From Ectocarpus siliculosus (lineage: Eukaryota > Sar > Phaeophyceae > Ectocarpales > Ectocarpaceae), in NCBI GenBank assembly GCA_000310025.1, contig FN649758.1:2577221-2641220 (forward strand): 64,000 nt of DNA, given 5' to 3'. The position numbers were made by a program, and so were the translations under genes. The notes beneath the pieces were generated by a model. That model saw only the letters and a list, made by a program, of their open reading frames with translations, ran no database searches and was not told where the DNA came from. The number at the start of each line of letters is the position of its first letter. Within the stretch, counting starts at the first letter, position 1. Of this stretch, positions 38,401 through 50,400 are shown piece by piece.

Positions 38401-41400
38401 AGGCTATTTCGCTGTGAGAAACATCATAGACGACGATCGGAAAGTTAGAAGAAGCAAGTGTGTGACAACGAGCTTGAAACAGATGATTCTAGGATGTGCC
38501 CCCGCGAACCGGTCGCTACCCGTATCTGCAGAGTGGAGACGATGCCAACCGAGAGAAAATAGGCCTTGAGAACGAGGTTCAACGGTGTATCCAACGCTTG
38601 GATCGCGCGGAGAAGCTAACGTCGGGCCTGGAAGAGGAAAATGTAAGTTTCGGATTTTGTTGATATGAAACTATTACTACCGCTGCAGGTGTATGTCTCG
38701 TTGAAAAAAGGTAGGCCCAAAGTGGCGAGAACAAACTCGTTGTGAGCTTCGCTCAGCTCAAGCTTGTTTTCTCGCTACACATGTCGGCCTCTAGCGGTGA
38801 TCTTCTTCAACCACCAACATGGTCAAAATATATCGGTGTTTCAACCGCCTTTCTATTCAAGCGATATTGTTAGGTTGAAGTACATACCGATCGTGCCTAG
38901 TCCACGTTGTACGGGCTTTGCTCCCGGCCTTGACAGAAACGATGGACAGCAACTGCCCAAGATATTCTAGACCACGAGGTGAACCTGACGGGTGACATCT
39001 TCCTCAGCGCTGCCTTCGTGTCCTACCTGGGAGCCTTCACCGGTCCCTTCCGCAATTCCTTGGTTGAAAGCTGGACGGTCATTCTAAGGGACAAAGGTGT
39101 CCGTGTGTCCGACGGCTTTTCTGTCGCCCAGGTGTGTATGTTTTTGTTTGTGTGTGTTGTTTTATTAGCATCGACCGCGCTAATCGGCTGACCAGTGAAA
39201 GCACGTATGTGTGTATCCGTCCCATCTATTCTGGAGCCAGTCTGCACCTTTGGGTGCATATCTTTGACGAATCAGCCGGGGACACAAAGTTGGAATGTCA
39301 CACAGCTTACGTTGCATATTTTTTCTTTGCCCCATCTGTTCTCTTGCGGTGTTTGCCATAGTTGTTTCGTGGGAAGGGTTGGCCGTCCCTTTCCGTTGTC
39401 GACCATGTGCAGCCTCCGAAGTAATCATTTTTCACTCAAAGTGCGAAATCTAAATTTTCTCTCCAGAGAGAGGGTCGAATTGCAAAATATCTTCGCTACT
39501 AGTAGGTTTACGACGCTGGTCACTTGGCCACCCGTGCGACCGGCATGATCCCAGGTAAGCATGACAACTGGCCAAAGTAGTGCTGCAGTAGCGAACAGAC
39601 TCTCTAACCAATTTGTTCTCTGGGTGACAATTGATGTTATCGACGACGGCTAACATTCTACTTAGTCCCCTTCGTCACCTGCTTCAACCGTACCCCTGCA
39701 TGTGTTAGGTCCTGATTACCCCGGTGGTCCTGAGAGAATGGCATCTACAGGGGCTCCCAAGCGATAAGACCTCTGTGGACAGCGCAATTGCAGCCACCAC
39801 TGTGGCCACAGGAAGGTGGCCATTGTTGATCGATCCTCAGAGGCAGGCGTGCCGTTGGCTGAAGAACAAAGGTGAATTTCTTCCAGCGTAGACCTACCGC
39901 ACTCAATGATTCGTTGAAAATAATTCAGGCGCGTGTATGACTAGGTATTGCAATATTAAGCCGAGGCCTTAAACTGCATATAGTGCTCGCAAAGAGAATG
40001 TCACTGATACGCTAATACGTTACACCAAGGCTACCATTCACTTCCGCGTTTTTGTGCACGCCTCTGAAACCCGCGTGCAACCACTGAAACAATCAACGGA
40101 AAAACAGCGGCTGCTCAAGAGAATATCTCGTCGACCGAGACCACCGCCGTCAGGAACGCCAGCCCCGAGGTCGATGAGGGTTTGCTTTGCGCAAACGCTG
40201 GCAGCCCTTCGCTTCTGAGCAGCCTCCTACTGGCAGTTAGAGAAGGGAAGAGTCTTCTGGTTGAGGACATTGAAACGAGCATCGACCCTGTCCTGGATCC
40301 GGTGCTTTGTCACAGGACCTTCTTGAAGGTGTTTTTTTTGTACACTTTCGTCCTGAAAACGAACGCGCTCAATTGTTGCAGGGTTCTTGCCACAACGTGA
40401 ATACGTAACTCCCGCCCCTGGCATTGGAATTGCGCCTGTAAACAATAAATTAATGCACAAGGAGAACGCTGTCATGGTATCATTTTGAGTGGTCGGGAAG
40501 TCTTCGAGCATCTGAATGGAGCGCCAGGTATTTTCCTTGCTCACTGCATGTCACAGGGAGGGCGCACGATCCTGCCCCTGGGAGATGTCGAGGTGGAGTA
40601 CAATAGCAATTTCCGTTTGTACCTGACTACGGAGCTGCCCAATCCACACTTCCAAGCCGACATTGCTATTCGGGTCAACCTCATCAACTTCACCGTCACA
40701 AGACGTGGCTTGGAGGAGCAACTACTCGGCGAGGTGCGCTCCCGGTCGTGCACGTAGAATGTGTTGCATTCAATAAGGCTACTTACACACTTGCTGGCAA
40801 ACTCACTTCGGCACCGACCTTTTCGACATGTACTTTCCCCGCGTCCGCGTACAGGTAGTCACATTGGAGCAACCTGAACTAGAAGAGCGTCATCACGACC
40901 TGATCACGAGTATCGCCACGGATCAAAAGCAGTTGTTGGACATCGAAGACCAGATTCTCAGACTCCTCAACGAGGCCAGCAGCGGAGTGGAAGTTCTCGA
41001 TGACGAGGTGCGCTCCAACACAAGAGTTTTGGGTAAAACATGGCAGCTTATGTTGAGCAGTAGCAAGGCTTTCCACCCATCGGATGGTGGCGTTGGCTGG
41101 TAAAGACTACCATGATGATAGTCCTGCACGTGTATCCTTTCATCGACTAACACAAGCGTACAACAACGTCCGTTCCTTTTTTCAACCATTACGTCTTGGC
41201 GCAGACCCTCATTGCAACTCTCAGTAAATCGAAGACAATGAGTAAGGTGATTGCCGAGCGCCTTGCCGACAGCAAGAGCACGAAACGGCAGATTGAGGAA
41301 AGTCGGGAAGGCTACAGGCCAGTTGCAGTCCGCGGTTCCCTCCTCTACTTCACAGTCGCCGAGCTGTGCAGGGTTGACGTCATGTACCAGTACAGCCTGG

Positions 41401-44400
41401 ACTACTTTCAGGTGCAATAGGTGGAGAGAGTGCCAGCCTTCGTTTGAAGGTAGAGTCTTCTGCATATCTACCGGCCGATTGCCACGATATTAAATCTTTA
41501 CCGTTCGAGAAGTTATCGCCCGTTCGGTGTACTCAAAGAGGGGGGGGGTTATTCATGTTTTGGGTACCTTGGCTACGCGCCCTCGATAATACCGAGCATT
41601 GTTCCCACAGGACCGATCACCAATGGCCAATCGTTCCTTCCTTCTTTGCCAAAGTGGGTCAAAAACGTTGTCCCCATCCGATCTATGCTAAAGACACCAC
41701 TCCGCCTTTTCAGCCCACTCCCTATGCCCCAGTATAGCTGCCATCTCTCTGCATTCTCAACGGGGGTGATATATTTGTCGTCGGTGTGATGTACATAGGC
41801 CGGTACTTTGGAACTCGAAAATATTACCACGCGGTGGTGTTCTTTTGGGGACGTGATAAGACGGGGGTGTGATACCTCTGCGGGTGTTGTTGCCACACTA
41901 TCCAGAGGTGTTGTGTTAAAGGAGTGGGATCACAAGGGGGGCCATGCTCTGCTGGCAGTGTTGCTATCGCACGCTCCTAGCCGTGAGGCATAAAAGGAGA
42001 TGCAATCCTCAGGCCGGGCTGGCATATTCAACGACAGCATATATACGCACATTCGAAAACCTATATATATATATATATGAGGTGTTTGTTTCTTCCATGC
42101 AATCCAGTGGGAAAAATCAGCATTTGGTACGAAATGTGAACGTTTCTTTTGGTTGTTTGTGACCACGACGTTCGTTTCTTTGCCTTCAAGAGTAGGAAGA
42201 AGAGGGGCTAATGGAGGTCAGAACGATTGACTACGCGAAGACATCCACACCACTTCTGTGACGAAGCCCATGCGGCGATGATAAGATATTATTGCGGAAT
42301 ATAAAAGGCATGGTTCTACTTCGGTGACCACAGCGTGTTGGGCCTTCAAACGCTACTACTACGGTAGACCGAGAACAAAATTCGCGAGCAGCAACTGAAA
42401 ACAAAGGCCAGAAACCAATTGCCAAGTGAGAGCGCGGCATAGCTTGAGGGTGTGTGGTCTCCAATGTTAACGGTGTGGTAAAACCGGCCGATTGTTTGCG
42501 GTTTGTTTTAAAAGCTGATCAAACGGTGTTCTTCCCTAGGTATGGGTATTTTGTTAGCATACCGACTCTCCCGCGACCTGTCTGGAAAACCTTTACCATC
42601 CCTGCTATATGCCAGCTTCTGTTCACGAACTGCATCGTGGACACCTTGGACGCCGGAAACGGTGGACTACAAGCAAGGCTCCAGCTGCTCCTAGAGAAGA
42701 GCACGGAGGCTGTATATCGCGCGGTTTCGAGGGGGCTATTCGAGCGCCACAAACTTCCGTTTGCGTTTATGCTCTGCACCGGTATCCTCCGGGCCAAGGG
42801 CGATGTAAGGGTCAATTGCGCTGGCATATATATACCCGTCATTGTAGTTTGTCGTGCCCCAGAAACAGTCGACATTAAGTGAGGCAAACGTGAGCCAATA
42901 TCGAGAAAGCAGAGCCATGGGATGGTGTGCTAGCGCAATCGACAGAAATTGATTGGTTTGGACCATGGCATTGGCCTTCAGCTGGCTCCCACACAGAGAA
43001 TACATCAAGCTAGCCGTCGATTTGGTTGACAACGCCACTGGGAGTCTGTCTGTTGGTGTGCTGTGGTTTGTCTCTGGATGATAACATTTTATGGCTGGAT
43101 GACATCCTGCTTTCGTCCCAATATTGGCGATGGCGCAGATAACGAACGTTGAGTGGATGCTTTTATTGCAAGGAGCTGGACCGAACCTCCGCCGAAGGAC
43201 CAGCCGAGGCCGGGAAAGTGACCAGAGAAGTAATGTTAGCAATCCGGACTCCAGCATCTTAGATGAGAGGGTGAGGTGCCATGTGTTCTTGACGAATACC
43301 AGGTGCACTGAACGTTACTTAACGCTCGCTCTACTGCGTTCTGCCCGAATCAAACAGTTTGCTTCGGTTCCTGGGGTATACGTGGGTAGGACTGGCGAAT
43401 AATACTTACGTTACCGCTCTTGTTGCACTACCTGCAGAGTTGGAAAACGCTACAGCAAGCGGAGATCGCCATACCTTCCATGAAGGGTATCTGCAAGTCG
43501 GTAGCCGAATCGTGGCCACAATGGCAGGACTGGCGAGCAGATGCTGCCGCCCATAGGGCGCCGCTACCATCGGGATGGGAAGAAAATCTGAACCGTTTCC
43601 AGAAGATGATCGTGGTTCGTGCCCTCGCAGAGGTGAGTTCTGAATAGCAGTTCCTCGTATCCGACGTACTGGAAAGCAGAACCGACTCGTTCTTGTGGTG
43701 CGCTATTTTAGTGGAGAACCAGGGGTTGCCCCGAGTGTGAAGATGGCGCTCACGTCGCTCTTTAGCACCGTGTGCGAAGCTTTGTCCCATCTGTCATGCC
43801 GATCGACAGCTTACCACTTTTCCACTTGGCCTAACTTGAACGTTCTCCATGAACTGTGCGGCCAAGGCAAACACTCATGGCGCAGCGGCAGACTTGGTGG
43901 AGCATCATCTCGGGCGTGAGCTGATTCGCCCCTCGGGAACAGCCGCTGGCGTGGAAGAGGTGGGCTGCGACCACATGATTATTTCGCGGTTACTCGACAA
44001 TGCACTTGTGTTGCAAGATAAATCTGTTCAGGTCCAATGAAGGTACTCCAGGAAGCGGATGGGAGGGGACCGGGGGGGGGGGGGGGGGGGNNNNNNNNNN
44101 NNNNNNNNNNNNNNNNNNNNNNNNNNNNNNNNNNNNNNNNNNNNNNNNNNNNNNNNNNNNNNNNNNNNNNNNNNNNNNNNNNNNNNNNNNATTTCGGGGG
44201 GGGGGGGATCCCCCCCCCGGGAACACCCGTGGGGGGGAAAGAGGGGGGCGCCGCCCACAGGATTTTTTGGGGGTTCCTGAAAAAGGCCCTTGGGTGCCAA
44301 AAAAATTTTTTTCGGGTCCAAGAAGGGTCCCCCAGAAAGGGGATGGGGGGGGCCGGGGGGGGGGGGGGGGGGGGCGTACTCTTATGTTTTGCATGCCTTA

Positions 44401-47400
44401 GCGGTTAGATCATTGACTACGAATCCTCGAGAGGATGGAGCATTGCCCACAGGACCGATCACCGATGGCCAATCGTTCCCCTACGTTGCCAAAGGTGCCT
44501 CAAAATGTCTCTCGCTCATACATCTATCCTATCGATATCATTTCCAGCCTTTTCAGCCCATGTCCTATGTGCCAGTACAGTCATTACCGTCTTTTTCTGT
44601 CTATCCCATGCCTCAAACGTCTCCCCGTATCTTCATTCTACTTTTCCCAGCTCAGTCATTTACACTTTCCTCTCCTTCTTGTACGACGGACATTCCGCAA
44701 CTACATGAACACGGTCTTCGCACGCGGAGCCGCATTCACCTTTGAACTTGTCGTCTTGATCGTAAATCCTCGTCTACGTTCTCGAGGGCCAATTTCCCGG
44801 TCCTAAATTTGACCTTCAGCTTTGTCCCTGCATCCATTGGTTCATGTTGGTACTCATGGAACCCTTTTGTTTCTTTTTCATTCCGTACACTTCTAGACCC
44901 TCTTTATCCTTGGTTTCTTTGGTTAGACTATGTTCTTTCTCGGCAAAAGCAACAGATATCTTCTCCTCGAACCCCTCTAGTCCTTCCGTTTCGAGCGTAT
45001 CACCTTCATCAATTTCGAACTCCTTCCATACGTCATCTACAACCTTGACCCACTCCGTTGGTTGACTACCCCTCTTCTTGTTAGCCCACTTCGCCTCCCA
45101 AGCTATTCTCGGCAACCTCTCCTCTCCCATACCGCACATGCGTTACTGCCATTTTTGCTTCCTTGCGTCTCTTACCGATCGTAGGGATAGGATCCCCAGT
45201 TCCGCCCTGACGGCTGCATTACTTGTGCGCTTGGAGCATCCTAGGATGATTTTCACTGCTTTCATCTGCGCCGCCTCGAGCTCGTTGACTTCTTATATCT
45301 TTCCCACACTTCCCCGGCGTACCCTAGCGGCGGTACGATTACGCTCTTAAAAAACTGTCAATTTGATGTGTGTATCGCGGTGCCGGTTTATGGGGATTGG
45401 GTACAACTTCCCTGCCCGTGCTTTGCCTTTTTCCGCTACCGTGGACATGTATGCACTCCACGAACAGTCTATTGCGATATCTACTCCGAGATATGTGTAC
45501 GGATCCACTACTGCAAGCTCCTCGACCCCCCCCTTCCATCTATACCCTACTGGTTTCTCCCTGTCCTCGTTGCATACCATGAGGGCACTCTCCTAAACGT
45601 TGGCAGACAATATCCCCTTACCATGTCAACAAAATCCTTCGCTGCGTCAATCTGCAGTAGAAGTCATGGGTATCTGACATCCCAACAAAATCATCCGCAC
45701 ACAGCATTCTCGACACCGAAGTTTCCCTACCTTTACTCCCTTCCCAACTGCCTCTGCGACTTTCAACCAATCGTTGATGAACACCTGGAACAATGTTGGG
45801 GACAAAATGAAACTTTGTGGGACCCCCTGTTCAATGTTGAAGAATCTAGCATGACACCACTTTTCCTACACTCACAGGGGAGGGGGGGCGGAGTTATACC
45901 CAGGGCAACCTCACCAGGCTAAGTAAAAACATGTTGGTGATGTACGGACACTCGCTGAAAGTTTGGGCATCGGGGTACCCCACGAATCAACTCCGCATGA
46001 TGGTATGTGCTTTTCCAAACCTGGCGATTGGCATCTGCAAGTTCCCAGACGCTGGCACGAAATGGTCAAATCCTGGCCCCGACCGCGCGCGTGGACATCA
46101 TAACGATAACCTCTGTGCACTGCCCCGGAATGTGTGCTCCATTTGAATAGGTCTTCATGGACGTCGACGAGAAAACTCCTTGCGTGTTCATACTCTCTCG
46201 GGGGGCTGACCCCATGGCCCTGCTAATGAAATTTGCTGCGTCTGTGGGCATGGATAACCAACTGGAAGTTACGTCCTTAGGCAAAGGGCAAGGTCCCCGA
46301 GCCGAGGAAGTGATCAAGGTAAAAGAATAAGGCGCGACATCTCGGGCTGTCAAAGTACCCTAATTGGACCATCAACAACAAAAGGCGTGCTCTTGTGCTA
46401 TCTGGAAGTTGTCGAGATACTGTGTTGGTGGGCCAGAAAGCAGGCCGGAACTTGAGAATATCGAGAGACACGCGTCGTGGCCATTAAACGTTGGTCCGCC
46501 TTTATGGCTCTTTTCTCACGTTTCGTGCTGAAACAGGTTGCTAGAGCGAGCGGTAGCTGGGTCATGCTGCAGAACTGCCACCTAGCATGCTCGTGGCTGC
46601 CCACCCTTGATGGCATAGTGAAGAGTCTTGGAAGCAGCTCAAGTCACTCCAAGCCCGGCTTCAGGTTGTTTTTGAGTGCAGCTCCAGTGCCATATTTCCC
46701 TGCTGGAGTTCTACAGCGGTGTGTCAAGATCACAGATGAACCGCCACGGGGCATTCAAGCAAACCTACGGCGGACGTACAATATGCAGGTATTGTCACCT
46801 GCCACACGACGGAAAGGACGTCGTGTTTTTTTCTCTGCATGGATAGACACCCAGTGTGGATCGAGACTGGAGATGTTTGGTGATATCCTAGGCCAAGAAG
46901 TTCCGAAGGTGGACACATGTTTTGGTGTCTGGATACCCTGCCGTTTTTTTCGGTTTCCTGCGTGGCGAATTGATAAACGGTCTGATCCGTCTACCCCGCG
47001 TTCTCGCTGTCATGGAAAAGATGTCGGGTATCTTGCAGAGAGAGAAACAAGAGGGAATTCAGCGGCCGCCAGAGTGGAAACGCCTTTTGTTTGGGCTGTG
47101 CTTCTTCCACGCCGTGGTCCAGGAAAGGTGAGGACAGGTCTTGGGAATTCTCGAGATGGCTCACCATCCCAAGTTGAATCGGTTTGTTCTGCATAGTTTC
47201 CCTCCTCGATGCTACGGAGCTCGAACGTAGGTTCGCCCTGTATGCACTACCCACCAACCATGAATTTTTGGAACACCTCTGACCACAGCGGTTCGCAAAG
47301 GGTTATTGCCTGTGCCGACCCATTGACCCATTGCCCTACTTTATTTTCCGCAACCGTTTCACTTCGCCCGGGTGTTAGGATTAAGTTCGGCCCCCTCGGC

Positions 47401-50400
47401 TGGAATGTCACATACAGCTTTGGAGATTCCGACCTTGACGCAGCGTTCAAGCTCTTAGGCCGGTTTGTGGACGACCTCCACATAGATACATCAACGGCGA
47501 CTCTTGCTTCTCTGCCGGTAGAAAGCCTGGTGTACGTCACAGGAAACATCACCTACGGTGGCTGGGTGACCGACGAGTGGGATCGGCGGTGCCTTCTGGC
47601 GATTCTAGACCACTTCTATTCTGCAAGCATTTTTGGGGATGCGGTGAGTGAATCGATCGCCGAGCGAACTACTTACCTCGTAGTAGCGTCTTGCGTGTAT
47701 TCTCCGTATCGCACCGGTGGCAGAACTCGAGCAGGACAAATCAGCTTCGTTCTCTCGGCAGGGCAGGAAGCAAATAATAGTACCATCTGTTTTTCGTTTC
47801 GATGTCAATAGGTCCACATGTACGGTGGAGTGAGTTCGAACCCCGAGCTGAGGGGGGGCATGGAAAACGGAGACGGGCCTTCGAAGGTCAAAGCACGTCT
47901 GGTCCGTCGTTTGTCAGCATCATCTGCCATGATTGCCGCGGCGCCTGTCGATGCCCCAGCCGAGAGTTACCTGGCCTACATTGAACACATACCTCCTGAG
48001 GATGGTCCGCAGATGTTCGGGATGCACGCTTCGGTATGTGCAGGTCTTCAGAGGGTACATGTCAAATATTCGCCATTTAAGAGGATATCTAGCCTCAACA
48101 AGTGCAACCAGTTTGACTATAACATGCGTCCGCTTACCAGAAAGGCTGCAGCGAGAAGTGGACTACACCATGTCGCGCTCGAAATGTTGAACGACGGAGT
48201 AGGCAAGGCAACTCTCACAGCAACCTTTCGGCTTCGGTTGCCCTTCCAGGCGGATATTTCTCTTCGTCTCAAGGAGAGCAAGGCGCTTTTGGACGCGATT
48301 CTTGCGCTTCAACCGAGGGATTCGAACTCCTCGGCGGGGCAACGCCCCGACGATGTCGTTTTGGCAGTGACGCAAGAGCTGATGGCGAGAATACCGGGAT
48401 GCTTGACACATCGCAAGGTCGGTCACGGTTTGTCGGCTGTTCACACCCGGGTGGATCAAACTCTTGCAGCACCCAGAATCCTCAGCGTTTCACAAATGCG
48501 TTCAGCACTACTGTAGTCCGTCACCACTCGACTGCACCGCCAGACCGTTCATGGATGGCAATGGTTCGAGTGTGCTGGCGGGTACAACCTTCCAGCTTGT
48601 CCGGAGTACGAAGGCTAAGTTGGCGCAGCCTGTTTGATGATTCTTGATTTTGCTTCAATATTTGCATTTCTTTAGATTTGGTACAAATGACTCAGACGGA
48701 TCGAAATAATGCGCTACCCGAAGATACCCAGGATTTCCAACAGCTCCAGCTTTACATTACGAAAAATATCGTCCAACATCACGTTATTCCTTTGTCATTC
48801 ATCGCATTGAACGGCCTTAAGTCCAAATCACTGGCTAGAGCATTCTAGCTCCAAATTGGCGTGCCGATGCCGCGGCTGGCACCCTCTAATGTTTTTAGAA
48901 AGTAAACATAACCTCACAGAAAGACTACCCGTTCGAGATATAATCTCAGTTTTACGAACGTAGTGGACCCAGATGCTATTTTCGTCCAAGTCAGCCATGC
49001 ACAATGTCTTTCTCATGCTGCCACCAACACGTGCATTGGTAGCGGGCCCTATCTTTCTCTATTGATCAACTCTATAGCTGCTTCAGGTCGTAAAAACGCC
49101 ATCCCTCCCAATTCGCCTTGAACCCGCTTCGTGATCTGCGCGTCACGTGGTAAAGGAGGGGGCTGTGAACCATCTTACAAGACGCGGATCAAGCGTAGAA
49201 CCTGGAGCATCGAACACTGACAGCTTGGTGACGGTGTTGATTCAAGAGCTCGACAACTGCAACTCCTTGCTCGAGGTATGGCGTTGTTAGGCGGTCACAT
49301 GGGTACAGTGAAAACGGCAGCGTGCGTCGTTCAAATACGTACCTAGCGGAGCTCTCATCGCCTTCTTGAGTTGCTTCTTCACCGGTCGTTGCGTAAAAAG
49401 TTGAACCGTTCGTGTTTACCTTCGTGCGTGACTCATGTCTCGTTCTCCCTGACCGTCCGTCTTGCTGTCAGATCGTTCGCACAACCGTGGAACAGCTCGT
49501 CTTAGCTGTCAAGGGGGAGATAGTTATGAGCTCCGAGCTTGACATGGTGAGACCTAGTGTGACTAGTAGAAAAACTTATCGGATAAAACTGTCGCAATGA
49601 CATATTGATCCAACGTCGAAATGGCACCTGAGAGTTGGACCTCACCATATCTTGGCAGCGTTCCACGTTGATCTGAATAAGTACGTGAGTGGTCCTCTTC
49701 AAAAGCAGAAAGCTATTCCTGATTGCCGTGTTCCACGTTGCCCGGTGTTGGAACCCGTACTTTGCAGGTGTACAGCCAATTCCTGGTCAATCAAGTCCCG
49801 GCCGAATGGCGTCGGCGAGGGTTTGCGAGCCTCAAACCTCTGGGGTCGTGGATGAAAGACTTGCGATGGCGTGTGAGGTTTTTCGAGCTGTGGCTAGAAC
49901 GTGGAAATCCCTATGCGTTCTCCCTGCCGGCGTTCTTTTTCCCACAGGTATGCTGTCGAAATGTTAGAAATGTTGGAACGAGCGCCTCCCTACTCGATTT
50001 TGGGATTCTTCATCTTTCATATGCCAGGATTGTCTTAACCCTTAACGTGTTTTGATCGCGCGCGTCTCAGGGCTTCTTGACCGCGGTACTACAAAACCAT
50101 GCGCGAAAGCACGCGGTGCCGGTCAACCTTCTTGGCTTCAAGTTCGACATTCCCGACATTATGCAACCAGAGGTAGTGATCGATGACGTTGTTGGGGTGT
50201 TTGCTGCGGTTTTGCGAGTTAAGGCCTGCCTCTTCGGGAGTGAAACTGTTTGGAGGAGCGTAGTTCCACGTTTTGGATTATATGAGCTATGCTATTCTTG
50301 TGGTGTTCGTGCCTCCTTAAGCGTTATTTCCCTTGCTCAATTCTACACTCCCTGCACCTTTCCCTGTCACCCACAACATTGTTCTTCGCAGGAGGCCAAG

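Larger units (their letters stand above)
38971..46320 (+). other. Dynein AAA5 and AAA6
   Basis: Exons of about 38971-39131 ([20 protein letters not shown]), 39709-39871 ([13 protein letters not shown] and [17 protein letters not shown]), about 40110-40326 ([20 protein letters not shown]), 40557-40733, 40856-41005, 41206-41410, 42613-42805 ([14 protein letters not shown]), about 43139-43270, about 43437-43631 and about 43860-43960 encode AAA5 and the start of AAA6. After an intron holding the N gap and a LINE, exon 46150-46320 resumes with [20 protein letters not shown]. The exon of about 40110 begins with an acidic Ser/Thr-rich insert. Part of AAA6 could be hidden by the gap. Confidence 0.88.

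Noticed and set aside
43990-44408. Reading frames on both strands across the N gap, rich in Gly or Pro
   Set aside because: They run through 100 undetermined bases and homopolymers, so they are assembly artefacts.
44435-45600. Several plus-strand frames in the LINE region
   Set aside because: They are antisense shadows of the minus-strand reverse transcriptase remnant.
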